64,000 nucleotides of DNA from CAITWD01 sp963727285. Its GTDB lineage: Bacteria; Actinomycetota; Thermoleophilia; Miltoncostaeales; Miltoncostaeaceae. Shown piece by piece: positions 7,109-15,848 of the stretch; the first letter of the stretch is position 1, and each line of letters starts with the position of its first letter. The position numbers were made by a program, and so were the translations under genes. Below the pieces are notes generated by a model. That model had not been told where the DNA came from and did not search any database. It saw only the letters and a program-made list of their open reading frames with translations. The stretch spans positions 124,001 to 188,000 of the forward strand of contig CAVSFF010000012.1 in assembly GCA_963727285.1 (NCBI GenBank), read 5' to 3'.

Positions 7109-10100
7109 ATGCCCGCCCCCCCGGTTCGACCGTCTGCAGATCTCCTGGTCAGCTACGTCCCACGGATCGTGGCTCGCCGGTTGGCGCAGGACCCGGCACC
7201 GATCCACGTCCCGAGCCACGAGTCCGCGGGCGGCCTGTGCCTGCTGGTCGACGTCGCCGGGTTCACCGCCCTCACGGAGCGGCTCGGACGCCTCGGCGCG
7301 GTGGGAGCCGAGGAGATGGCCGGGCTCCTTGCGGATTATTTCGGCCCGCTGGTCGCCGCATGCTCGGCCCACGGGGGCGAGATCATCGAGTTCGAAGGCG
7401 ATTCCATGCTGATGGTGTGGTGGGCCGACGGCGACGGGCTCACGGATGCGGCGCTGCGGGGCATCGCGTGCGGACTCGCGCTGCAGCGGCTCGTCGCGCA
7501 ACAGCCGATGGTCCACGACGATCACTTGACGATGAAGCTGGCGGCGGCGGCCGGACATCTCCACGTCATGCACGTGGGGGGCGTCGACGGCCACAAGCGC
7601 TGCGTCGTGGCCGGTCCGCCGATCGTCGAGCTGGGCGGGATCTCCCTGCAGGCGGTCCCCGGTCGCCTCGCCATCACCGCATCGCTCGCGCAACTGGTCG
7701 CCGACAGGATTGACGGCGACCCCGCCTCGGAGGGGGCGGTCTGGGTGCGGGCAATCCGATCGCCGCCGGACCCACGGCCGGTCGATCCGATCGCGGTGCC
7801 GCCGGAGGCCGCCGCGGCGCTGCGCGAATACGTCCCGGGGCGGCTCGAGTCACGACTCGATCTCGGTGGCGAGCGCTGGCTTGCGGAGTTTCGCCGTGCC
7901 ACCTCGGTCTTCGTCAACATCCTGGGCCTCGCATACTCCGAGGAGGCCGGTATCGACGCCGACACCGGCCGGCTGCATCGGGTCACCAGGGAGATCCAGC
8001 GCGTCGTCTCCCACTACGACGGTTCGATCGAGAAGCTCGTCGTGGGCGACAAGGGCACGGTGGCGCTCGCCGCATTCGGCCTCCCGCCACGCGCCCATGA
8101 AGACGACCCGGCACGGGGTATCCGCGCCGCCCTCGAGATCGAGGAGGCCATCGCCGATCTCGATCTGCGCTCCGCCGTCGGGATTGCCACCGGAACGGTC
8201 TTCAGCGGACCGATCGGGGGGAGTGAGCGCCGCGATGTCGCCGTTGTCGGTGACGCCGTCAACCTGGCGGCCCGCCTGATGCAGGCCGCCGTCGACGACA
8301 TCCTCTGCGACGCCACGACGGCGGCGGCGTACGACAGCATCGAGTACGACGAACTCGCTGCGATGCCGATCAAGGGCAAGACGGACCCCGTCCCGGTCTT
8401 CCGACCGCTCGGCGACCTGCCGCGGGTCATCCGTCGACGATCCGAGCGCGCCGTGTTCGTCGGACGGCAGCTCGAGCGGAAGCAGATGACCGCTGCGCTC
8501 GTGCGGCTCCATGGCGGACACGGCGGCGTGGTGCTCATCGAGGGGGAGGCCGGGATCGGGAAGTCGCGCCTGCTCGAGGACGTCATCGAGGAGGCCGGCG
8601 CGGGCGGTGTCCGCGTGCTCAGCGGTGTCGGGAGCGCCGTCGAGGTCCTGACCCCCTATTTCGCGTGGCGACCGATCCTCTGGGACGCCCTGGAGCTCGG
8701 AGGAGTCGCGGAGAATCCCGGCGCGCGACGGCGTCACGTCCTTCGCTGGCTCCGGGCGCATGACGTGCCGCTCGAGGAGGCATCGCTGCTCAACAGCGTG
8801 CTCGGCATCCGCCTTCCCGACGACCCGGCCGTCGCGAGTGACGCCCCCGAGGCGCGGGCGGAACGCACGCGGGTACTGCTGACGCGGGTGCTCGAGGCGG
8901 CCGCGCACGCGGAGCCCGTCGCATTCACGATCGACGATGCGCACTGGCTCGACTCGGCGTCGTTCGCGCTCATCGGAGCAGTACGAGACGCGATCCCGGC
9001 CGCGCTCGTCGTCCTCGCGGCGCGGCCGGTCGGCGAGGGGCCGTCCCACGATTGGGAGGCGCTGCCCGACCTCGTCCGCGTGTTCCTCGAGACCCTGCCT
9101 GCCCGCGACACGCTGCGCCTCGTCGCCCAGAGCCTCGGCGTCGACATGCTGCCCGATGACGTCGGGCGGCTGATCCTGGAACGCGCCGAGGGTCACCCGT
9201 TCTTCAGCGAGGAATTGGCATTCTCCCTGCGCGATGCCGGCATCCTGGTCGTCGAGGACGGCGAAAGTCGACTTGCCGCACCCGACGGCGGGCTTCGCGG
9301 AGTCGTCGTGCCGGAGACCGTGCACGGGGTCATCCTCAGCCGGATCGACCGGCTCGACGATGAGCAGCAACTCCTGCTCAAGACGGCCAGTGTCTTCGGC
9401 CGAAGCTTCGAGCTGGACCAGGTACGCGACGTGTTTCCCGCCGAGATCGCCCGCGGCCGCGTCGCCGCGGAATTGGCTGTGCTCACCGAACGCGGACTGC
9501 TCGCGCCGGCCGGCGAGCTCAGATTCACGTTTCGCCACGCGATGACCCGAGACGTCGTCTATGGGTCGTTGGTCTATGCACAGCGCCGGACACTCCACCG
9601 CTCCGCGGCGGTCTGGTTGGAACAGCACTCGGACGACCTCGCCCGCGGCGACGCGGTGCTGGCGCACCATTGGCTCCAAGCCGCCGGGGACCACGGCCAC
9701 GTCGATGCCGAGGCACTCCGCAGGGCGGCGTTCTATCTGGCGCGCGCCGGCCAGAGCGCGCTGCGCCAAGGCGCGTTCCCCGAGGCGGAGGAGTTTCTCA
9801 GCCAGGCGCTGGCGTGCCACGAGCGTCTCCCGGACGTGGCCCGGACGCGCGCCGACGAACTCGAGATTCTCAAAGGACTCGGGACCGCAACGTTCGCGAC
9901 CCGGGGATTCGGACCGCCGGAGGTCCGCCGCATCTACGAGCGAACGTTCGACACCGCCCGGGGTCACGTCACGGATCGGGAGCTCTTCCCGATTCTCTGG
10001 GGCCTGTGGCTGACGACCCATTTCACACAGGCAGAGCAGGCGGTGGCCTTGGGCGAACAGCTGATGACGATCGCCGAACGCGAAGACGACGACGAGCTCC

Positions 10101-10993
10101 GTCTCCAGGCGCACCATGCGCTGTGGACGACCCTGATCCAGATCCCCGACTACGCTCGCGCCCGCGGGCATCTCGAGGCGGGCGCGACCCTCTATCGCCC
10201 GGAATGGCACGAGCGCCACTGCGCCGATTTCGGTGGACACGATCCGGGCTCGTGCGCGAGGCGGGCGATGGCGCTGACCGCCTGGACGACCGGCCGGGTC
10301 GACGAGGCGGTCGCGGCCGGCCGGGAAGCGATCCGGCTGGCACAGGACCACAGCTTCTCGAAACTGAATGCGATGCTGGCGCTCGCGTTCGTCCATCGCC
10401 AGCGCGGCGACCTCGACGCGGTCGCCGGCGGCGCCGATGCGATCATCACCCTGGCGCGCGAGCGGGGCCTGCTGGGGTACGTCGAGTGGGCCAACGTCCT
10501 CGGGGCCTGGGTCCGTGCCGGTCGCGACGATCTCGACGGAGGCCTTGCACAGATGACTGCGGCGACCGAGCGCCTGGGCATGACCGACCCCGGATACATG
10601 GCGATGCTCGTCGAGCTCTATCTGCGCGACGGCCAGCTCCGGGCGGGGCTCGGGCTCGTGGACGAGCTGCTGGTCGTCGTCGCACGCAAGGGCGAGCGGA
10701 ATTACGAACCCGAGCTGCATCGTCTGCGCGGCGAATTGCTCGCCAAGGACGCCGGCGCTGGCGGCAACCCCGCCGCCGACGCGTGCCTGATCCACGCACG
10801 CGACGTGGCTGACGCACAAGGGGCGCTGTCGTTCTCGCTGCGCGCATCACTGTCCCTGGCCCGTGCCGGGGCGTCATCCCCGGATTTCGCGGAACGGATC
10901 GCCCGGCTCCGCGCGACCTACGCGCAATTTCGCGAAGGGCTCGACACCGCGGACCTCGTCGCGAGCCGCGCGTTCATCGACCTGCACGGTTGA
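7109..10993 (+). CDS. soluble adenylyl cyclase-like protein: two class III cyclase domains, AAA ATPase, TPR
   Basis: A 1294-residue cytoplasmic protein. The first cyclase domain (about 40-200) has both metal aspartates, in VDVAGFTALTERL and EFEGDSMLMVWW. The second (about 262-390) has FVNILGL where the first metal Asp should be, but keeps VVGDKG and AVVGDAVNLAARL. Next comes an ATPase with P-loop GEAGIGKS (about 479-486) and Walker-B-like FTIDDAHWLDS, then a helical TPR-rich half. This C1-active/C2-degenerate/ATPase/TPR order, including FVN in C2, is the layout of mammalian ADCY10, a bicarbonate-sensed cyclase. I infer cAMP production controlled by ligand and ATP binding. Start chosen at 7109 on promoter and ribosome-binding-site grounds. 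Confidence 0.87.
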   Translation: MPAPPVRPSADLLVSYVPRIVARRLAQDPAPIHVPSHESAGGLCLLVDVAGFTALTERLGRLGAVGAEEMAGLLADYFGPLVAACSAHGGEIIEFEGDSMLMVWWADGDGLTDAALRGIACGLALQRLVAQQPMVHDDHLTMKLAAAAGHLHVMHVGGVDGHKRCVVAGPPIVELGGISLQAVPGRLAITASLAQLVADRIDGDPASEGAVWVRAIRSPPDPRPVDPIAVPPEAAAALREYVPGRLESRLDLGGERWLAEFRRATSVFVNILGLAYSEEAGIDADTGRLHRVTREIQRVVSHYDGSIEKLVVGDKGTVALAAFGLPPRAHEDDPARGIRAALEIEEAIADLDLRSAVGIATGTVFSGPIGGSERRDVAVVGDAVNLAARLMQAAVDDILCDATTAAAYDSIEYDELAAMPIKGKTDPVPVFRPLGDLPRVIRRRSERAVFVGRQLERKQMTAALVRLHGGHGGVVLIEGEAGIGKSRLLEDVIEEAGAGGVRVLSGVGSAVEVLTPYFAWRPILWDALELGGVAENPGARRRHVLRWLRAHDVPLEEASLLNSVLGIRLPDDPAVASDAPEARAERTRVLLTRVLEAAAHAEPVAFTIDDAHWLDSASFALIGAVRDAIPAALVVLAARPVGEGPSHDWEALPDLVRVFLETLPARDTLRLVAQSLGVDMLPDDVGRLILERAEGHPFFSEELAFSLRDAGILVVEDGESRLAAPDGGLRGVVVPETVHGVILSRIDRLDDEQQLLLKTASVFGRSFELDQVRDVFPAEIARGRVAAELAVLTERGLLAPAGELRFTFRHAMTRDVVYGSLVYAQRRTLHRSAAVWLEQHSDDLARGDAVLAHHWLQAAGDHGHVDAEALRRAAFYLARAGQSALRQGAFPEAEEFLSQALACHERLPDVARTRADELEILKGLGTATFATRGFGPPEVRRIYERTFDTARGHVTDRELFPILWGLWLTTHFTQAEQAVALGEQLMTIAEREDDDELRLQAHHALWTTLIQIPDYARARGHLEAGATLYRPEWHERHCADFGGHDPGSCARRAMALTAWTTGRVDEAVAAGREAIRLAQDHSFSKLNAMLALAFVHRQRGDLDAVAGGADAIITLARERGLLGYVEWANVLGAWVRAGRDDLDGGLAQMTAATERLGMTDPGYMAMLVELYLRDGQLRAGLGLVDELLVVVARKGERNYEPELHRLRGELLAKDAGAGGNPAADACLIHARDVADAQGALSFSLRASLSLARAGASSPDFAERIARLRATYAQFREGLDTADLVASRAFIDLHG

Positions 10994-11065
10994 CCCCTCA
11001 CCGCCGCCCTCGACGCGTGACGCGACTGGCGGGTGCGCGCGATCGCGCCCCGGCCGGGTCGCGGC

Positions 11066-11071
11066 TAACCT
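11066..11071 (+). promoter_or_regulatory. TAACCT -10 element
   Basis: TAACCT (TANNNT type) lies 11 bp before the GTG at 11083. No ribosome-binding site follows, so a very short or absent leader is likely. Confidence 0.4.
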
Positions 11072-11082
11072 GACTGCTACGC

Positions 11083-12792
11083 GTGGCCTCCCCGACTGAC
11101 ATGACCCCGGTCCAGCCCGTCATCCTCGTCGTCGACGATGAGAGTGATGCGCTCGCGCGGGCGATCGACGAGCTGCGTCGCCGCTTCGGAACCGACTACC
11201 GCATCGTCTCCGCCGACTCGGGCGAGGCGGCGATGACCATCCTCGAGGCGCTGAGGGCCGAGTCCGCACAGGTCGCGGTCGTCCTCGCGGACCAGTGGCT
11301 CCCCGTCGCCACGGGGGCCGACCTGCTCGCCCGCGTGCGTGAGCTGCACCCGGATGCAAAGCGCGGACTCCTGATCCGCTGGGGCGACTGGGCCGATCAC
11401 GACACGGCCGAGGCCGTGCTGCGCGCGATGGCCTTGGGCCGGATCGACTGCTACGTGCTCAAGCCCTGGTGCTCGCCGGACGAGCTGTTTCACCGTACCG
11501 TCGCGGAACTCGTGCACGAATGGTCCCGCAGCCAACCGGCCGGCGGCGGACCGATTGTCCTCGTCGGAGCGCGCCAGTCACCGCGCACCAGCGAGGTCCG
11601 CAGCCTGCTCACCCGCAACGGCGTCCCGCACACGTTCCGACTCGCCGACGCCGACGACGGGCGTGCCGCGCTCGCACGGCTGCCGGAGGGCCTCGAGCTT
11701 CCGGTCATCGTCGGCCTCGACGGTCGCGCGCTCGGCAATCCGTCCAACGACGAGGTCGCCGCGTCGTGCGGGCTGCCGACCACATTGGTCGACCGCGACG
11801 TCGATGTGGTCATCGTGGGCGCCGGACCGGCGGGCCTGGCTGCGGCCGTCTACGCGGGCTCGGAGGGTCTTCGCACCCTCGTCGTCGAGCGGGAGACGAT
11901 CGGCGGACAGGCCGGCAGCAGCTCGCTGATCCGAAACTATCTGGGGTTCGCCCGCGGCATCAGCGGCGCGGAGCTGACCATGCGCGCCTACCAACAGGCG
12001 TGGCTGTTCGGGGTCGGGTTTCTCATGATGCGCGAGGTCACCTCGCTGCACGCCGCCGGCGACCGGATCGTCGTCAGCCTGTCCGGCGGCGACGAGGTGA
12101 CCGCGCGCGCCGTCGTGGCGGCCACCGGCGTGACCTACCGCCGGCTCGGCATCCCGGGCCTTGAGCGCCTGACCGGTGCCGGGGTCTTCTACGGCGCGTC
12201 GATCGCCGAGGCGCCTGCCCTTGCCGGCGAGCGGGTGTACGTCGTCGGCGGGGGCAATTCGGCCGGCCAGGCGGCGCGGTATCTGTCGCGATACGCCAGG
12301 CAGGTGACCATGCTCATCCGGGGCGAGACGCTGGCGCAGAGCATGTCGCGGTATCTCATCGACGAGATCGACGCGGCCCCCAACATGGACGTTGCGTATG
12401 CGACCGAAGTCGTCGGCGGTGGCGGCGAGGGGCGGCTCGAGTGGCTCGAGCTCGCCGACCGCGCCACCGGCGCCCGGCGCACCGTGGAGGCCGCCGCACT
12501 GTTCGTGCTCGTCGGGGCCGAGCCGCACACCGGGTGGCTCCCTGCCGCCGTCGCGCGCGACGACTGGGGATTCGTGGTCACCGGCGCCGGGCTCACACGC
12601 GGGAAGGCCGCCGGAGACTGGCCCCTCGCGCGCGTCCCGTTGCCGTTCGAGACCAGCCTTCCCGGCTGCTTTGCCGCGGGCGACGTCCGCCACGGCGCGA
12701 TCAAGCGCGTCGCGTCCGCGGTCGGCGACGGGGCGGTCGTCATCACGCAGGTGCACGAGCACCTGGCGCGCGGAAGCGCGCCCGGCACCTAG
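11083..12792 (+). CDS. receiver domain / thioredoxin-fold / thioredoxin reductase-like fusion
   Basis: A 569-residue three-part protein. Residues about 12-130 form a response-regulator receiver: VVDDES, Asp70 in LADQWLP, Lys127 in CYVLKPW. Residues about 160-235 resemble a glutaredoxin/thioredoxin-like module without a CxxC. From 242 on is a thioredoxin-reductase-type flavoprotein with the FAD site VVIVGAGPAGLAAA, ERETIGGQAGSSS, NADPH site YVVGGGNSAGQAARY near 387, and the C-terminal FAD motif GCFAAGDVRHGAIKRVASAV. The redox-active CxxC of true TrxB is missing: the site reads GVFYGASIAEA. It may pass electrons to another partner or act as a redox- or phosphorylation-gated sensor. GTG at 11083 or ATG at 11101 could start it. 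Its stop abuts the stop of the convergent SnoaL-like gene. Confidence 0.85.
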   Translation: MASPTDMTPVQPVILVVDDESDALARAIDELRRRFGTDYRIVSADSGEAAMTILEALRAESAQVAVVLADQWLPVATGADLLARVRELHPDAKRGLLIRWGDWADHDTAEAVLRAMALGRIDCYVLKPWCSPDELFHRTVAELVHEWSRSQPAGGGPIVLVGARQSPRTSEVRSLLTRNGVPHTFRLADADDGRAALARLPEGLELPVIVGLDGRALGNPSNDEVAASCGLPTTLVDRDVDVVIVGAGPAGLAAAVYAGSEGLRTLVVERETIGGQAGSSSLIRNYLGFARGISGAELTMRAYQQAWLFGVGFLMMREVTSLHAAGDRIVVSLSGGDEVTARAVVAATGVTYRRLGIPGLERLTGAGVFYGASIAEAPALAGERVYVVGGGNSAGQAARYLSRYARQVTMLIRGETLAQSMSRYLIDEIDAAPNMDVAYATEVVGGGGEGRLEWLELADRATGARRTVEAAALFVLVGAEPHTGWLPAAVARDDWGFVVTGAGLTRGKAAGDWPLARVPLPFETSLPGCFAAGDVRHGAIKRVASAVGDGAVVITQVHEHLARGSAPGT

Positions 12793-13167
12793 TCACATGC
12801 GCTCGACGAGCGCAGCCCGCCACGCAGGCGGTTCGAACGGCGTCGCCCAGTAGGCGGTCTCCTTGGCAATCCGGCCGCCGCGCATCTCGAAGACGAAGAT
12901 GCAGTCGTAGCCGGTGCCGTCGTAGTCGAGATGCGCCTCGGCGACAACGAGATCGGGGGCCGAGGTCATCCGGCGCGGGGTGATCGTCGGCAGCGGGTCG
13001 ATCCGGGCGTAGACCGCGCGACGACGCTCCGCTCCGCGAATCCGCTCGCGGGACTGCGGCCACTCCATCACCGCGTCCTCGGTGAAGACCTCATCCATGA
13101 CGCCGACATCCTTGGCGTTCAGACCCTCGATCAGCCGCTCGACCGTCCGCACGTTGTCATCGGGCAT
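12793..13167 (-). CDS. SnoaL-like (NTF2-fold) protein
   Basis: A 124-residue NTF2-fold protein. It opens MPDDNVRTVERLIEGLNAKD and continues VFTEDAVMEWPQS, then strands ending FVFEMRGGRIAKETAYWATP, a pattern typical of SnoaL-like polyketide cyclases and small ligand-binding proteins of unknown substrate. The ATG (13165-13167) has AAGGAG upstream and lies inside the 3' end of the upstream cyclase gene, so the two overlap by 11 bases and are probably translationally coupled. Its last codon touches the last codon of the convergent reductase fusion. The fold call is solid; the substrate is unknown. Confidence 0.78.
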   Translation of the reverse strand: MPDDNVRTVERLIEGLNAKDVGVMDEVFTEDAVMEWPQSRERIRGAERRRAVYARIDPLPTITPRRMTSAPDLVVAEAHLDYDGTGYDCIFVFEMRGGRIAKETAYWATPFEPPAWRAALVERM

Positions 13168-15727
13168 CGCCACACTCCTTCGCGAGTTTGAGTAGTCCGG
13201 CAAGGTCGAGGGCGGCGCCCTCGACCCAGGCGGCCTCACGGACCTCCGGCGTCAGCCGGTCGCCGATCGCCGCCATGACATCCCATCGCTCCACGATTGC
13301 CTCGGGCGGATGCGCCGACAGCGTCGCGCGCAGCGCATCCGCACCGCCGGCGAGGACGACGGCCCGCTCGGGTCGCCCGCTGTCGACCTCCAGACGCGAG
13401 AGTGCCTCGACCACGAACACCGTGCTCGGCACATGGCCCGACGCCGCGTGAAGTGCGAGCGCATCACGCAGGTGCGCGCGGGCACCGGCGAAATCGCCCT
13501 GGGCCCGCAGCGTGCGTCCCAGGTCGTAGAGGGCGTTCGCGAGGCCGTAGTCGTCGCCGACGTCGCCCAGCACCGCGACCGCCTCCTCGAGGACCGCCCG
13601 CGCGGCAGGCTGGTCGCCGCCCCGGTGCAGTGACATCCCGAGCGCCTGGAGAGCAAGCCCGCTCCGCCCCGGATCGTCCCGTCGCCGGCATGCAGCGAGG
13701 ACCGCCGCAAAGGACTCCTGGGCGGCGGGCCAGTCGGCACCGGCGGCGGCCACCCAGCCGAGGCTGTAGAGGACGTCGTCCGCGCCGACCGCATCGCCGA
13801 CCGCACGGTACGCCTCCAACGCGGTGCGATAGTCGGCCTCGGCTTCGGCATACCGCTCCTGCCAGTAGCGTGCCCCGGCCAACTCGGCGCGGGCCCGGGC
13901 GCGCGTGGCCGGCAATCCGTCGCCGGTGCCGAGCAGGCGCACGAACCAGGTCTCGGCCTCCCGCACATGGTCGTGCGCGAGCCAGAAGCGCGCGAGCCGG
14001 TTGGCGATGCGCAGCCCGCTCTCGACGTCGGTCGCGAGCGCCCATCCGAGCGCCGCCCGCAGGTTGTCGTGCTCGGGCGGAAGTGACGCCCCGTCGTGCT
14101 CCGCGAGGGCCCGACCCCATGCCAGGTGGGCGTCGCGAAGGTCAACCAGTTCCCCGGACGCCTCCAGCTGATCCAGCGCGTATTCGCGGACGGTCTCGAG
14201 CATGCGGAACCGGGGCTCGCCGGTGGCATCGCGAACGACCAGGCTCTGGCTGACAAGTGCGTCCGATGCGTCCAGCACGTCCGCGGCGCCGCTCACCGCC
14301 GCGGCGGCGTCAAGGGTCCAGCCGCCCCGGAAGACGGCCAGCCGGCGAAAGAGCACCTGGGCGGGCGGATCGAGCAGGTCGTGGCTCCAGTCGATGGTGG
14401 CGCGCAGCGTCTGCTGGCGTTCGGGGGCGTCGCGGGCGCCCCCGGTCAGTAGCTGGAGACGGCGATCGAGGCGCTCCCGGATCGCCTCGGGGCTCAGTAC
14501 GCGCAGGCGGGCGGCGGCCAGCTCGATCGCGAGCGGGAGCCCGTCGAGGGTCGCGCAGATGTCGGCGACCGCGTCGATGTTGGCGTCGGTCAGCGCAAAG
14601 TCGGGATCGACGCGCCGGGCGCGGTCGACAAACAGCTGCACCGCGTCGGAGCGGCTCCTGGTCGCCAGGTCCGCGGAGTGATCGGCATCGGGCAGGGCGA
14701 GCGGCTCGAGGTGGTATTCGGTCTCGCCTCCCACCCGAAGCGGCGCGCGGCTGGTCGCCAGCACGTGCACGCCCGGCCCGGCGTGCGCGATCGCCGCGAC
14801 CAGGGCCCCCGCGTCGGGCAGCTGCTCGAGATTGTCGAGGACCAAGAGCAGCTCGGCGTCGGCGACCCGCGCCAGCACCACCTCGTCCGGCGACCGACCC
14901 GGCTCCTCGGGAAGCTCAAGCGCGCGGGCGATCGCCGGGGCGACGTGGGCGGGGTCCCGCAGCGCCGCCAGACCGACGAACACCGCGCCGTCGGCATATC
15001 GGACGGCCGTCCGCGCGGCGACCTCGACGGCGACGCTGGTCTTGCCCGTCCCCCCCGGGCCGATCACCGTGACGAGCGGCGAACCCTCGAGGAGCGCGCC
15101 GAGACGTTCGATCTCGGACCCTCGCCCGACGAAACTGGTCGCCCGTGCGGGGAGCACGACCATCCGACGCCCGCGCGCGCGGAGCGCCGGGAAGTCTGCC
15201 GCCAACCCGGCGACACACACCTGGAACAGGCGCTCGGACTGCGGGAGGTCTTTCAGCCGGTAGGCCCCGAGGTCCCGCGCCGAGATGCCCTCCGCAAGCG
15301 CCGGTGCCACCAGCGTCCAGGTCGCCTCCGACATGATGATCTGCCCACCGTGGGCGGCATCGGCGATCCGTGCCGCACGATGCACCTCGAGTCCGGCGTA
15401 GTTCGTGCCCGCGAGATCGGCGGCGGCCGTGTGCACACCCATCCGCACGCGCACCGGGCTCCCCTCCGGCCACGGGGCGGCCGCGAGCGCGCGCTGGGCC
15501 GCCACGGCGGCGGGGACCGCCCGGTCCGGATCCCCGAACACCGCGAACACGCCATCCCCGGCCGTGCTCACGACGACCCCCGCATGCGCGGCCACGACCT
15601 CCCGCAGGATGTCGTGGTGCCGCTCCAGCACGCCGCTCCACGCGCCCCCGAGCCGATCGGCGAGTCGTGTCGAACCTTCGATATCGGTAAACAGGAAGGT
15701 GACGATCCCGGTGGGCAGACCGGACAT
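13157..15727 (-). CDS. class III adenylate cyclase / NB-ARC ATPase / TPR regulator
   Basis: An 856-residue cytoplasmic regulator. The N-terminal cyclase homology domain (about 5-170) has FLFTDIEGSTRLADRL with the first metal Asp, STAGDGVFAVFG with the second, and the transition-state Arg in AARIADAAHGG. An NB-ARC/STAND ATPase follows: FVGRGSEIERL, P-loop VIGPGGTGKTS near 226, LLVLDNLEQL, and GLPLAIELAAARL. The C-terminal third is TPR helices ending near LAGLLKLAKE. Mycobacterial relatives often add a LuxR helix-turn-helix; none is seen here. I infer cAMP signalling or protein-protein switching gated by ATP. It is the second such gene within 9 kb, in an operon with the SnoaL-like gene. Confidence 0.87.
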   Translation of the reverse strand: MSGLPTGIVTFLFTDIEGSTRLADRLGGAWSGVLERHHDILREVVAAHAGVVVSTAGDGVFAVFGDPDRAVPAAVAAQRALAAAPWPEGSPVRVRMGVHTAAADLAGTNYAGLEVHRAARIADAAHGGQIIMSEATWTLVAPALAEGISARDLGAYRLKDLPQSERLFQVCVAGLAADFPALRARGRRMVVLPARATSFVGRGSEIERLGALLEGSPLVTVIGPGGTGKTSVAVEVAARTAVRYADGAVFVGLAALRDPAHVAPAIARALELPEEPGRSPDEVVLARVADAELLLVLDNLEQLPDAGALVAAIAHAGPGVHVLATSRAPLRVGGETEYHLEPLALPDADHSADLATRSRSDAVQLFVDRARRVDPDFALTDANIDAVADICATLDGLPLAIELAAARLRVLSPEAIRERLDRRLQLLTGGARDAPERQQTLRATIDWSHDLLDPPAQVLFRRLAVFRGGWTLDAAAAVSGAADVLDASDALVSQSLVVRDATGEPRFRMLETVREYALDQLEASGELVDLRDAHLAWGRALAEHDGASLPPEHDNLRAALGWALATDVESGLRIANRLARFWLAHDHVREAETWFVRLLGTGDGLPATRARARAELAGARYWQERYAEAEADYRTALEAYRAVGDAVGADDVLYSLGWVAAAGADWPAAQESFAAVLAACRRRDDPGRSGLALQALGMSLHRGGDQPAARAVLEEAVAVLGDVGDDYGLANALYDLGRTLRAQGDFAGARAHLRDALALHAASGHVPSTVFVVEALSRLEVDSGRPERAVVLAGGADALRATLSAHPPEAIVERWDVMAAIGDRLTPEVREAAWVEGAALDLAGLLKLAKECGDAR

Positions 15728-15816
15728 CAGCGTCTCCGATGCAGGGCGATACCGCCATACTGGGCCACACCGGCGGCGGGTGTCCAGTGGCGACCCGCAC
15801 GCGCTCGTCCCGGTCG

Positions 15817-15836
15817 GGCCGGTACCCTACCCGGCC
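15817..15836 (-). terminator. hairpin after parC
   Basis: GGCCGG, eight-base loop, CCGGCC, located 13 bp past the parC stop at 15849. Confidence 0.45.
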
Positions 15837-15848
15837 GCGGCCGAAGTC

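Noticed and set aside
7850..10819. A long minus-strand open frame opposite the cyclase gene
   Set aside because: Shadow of a GC-rich coding strand; no recognisable protein features, and the plus strand has complete cyclase, ATPase and TPR motifs.
12825..12840. GGTTCGAA resembling a tRNA T-loop
   Set aside because: It lies within the SnoaL-like coding sequence and no acceptor or anticodon stems can be drawn around it.
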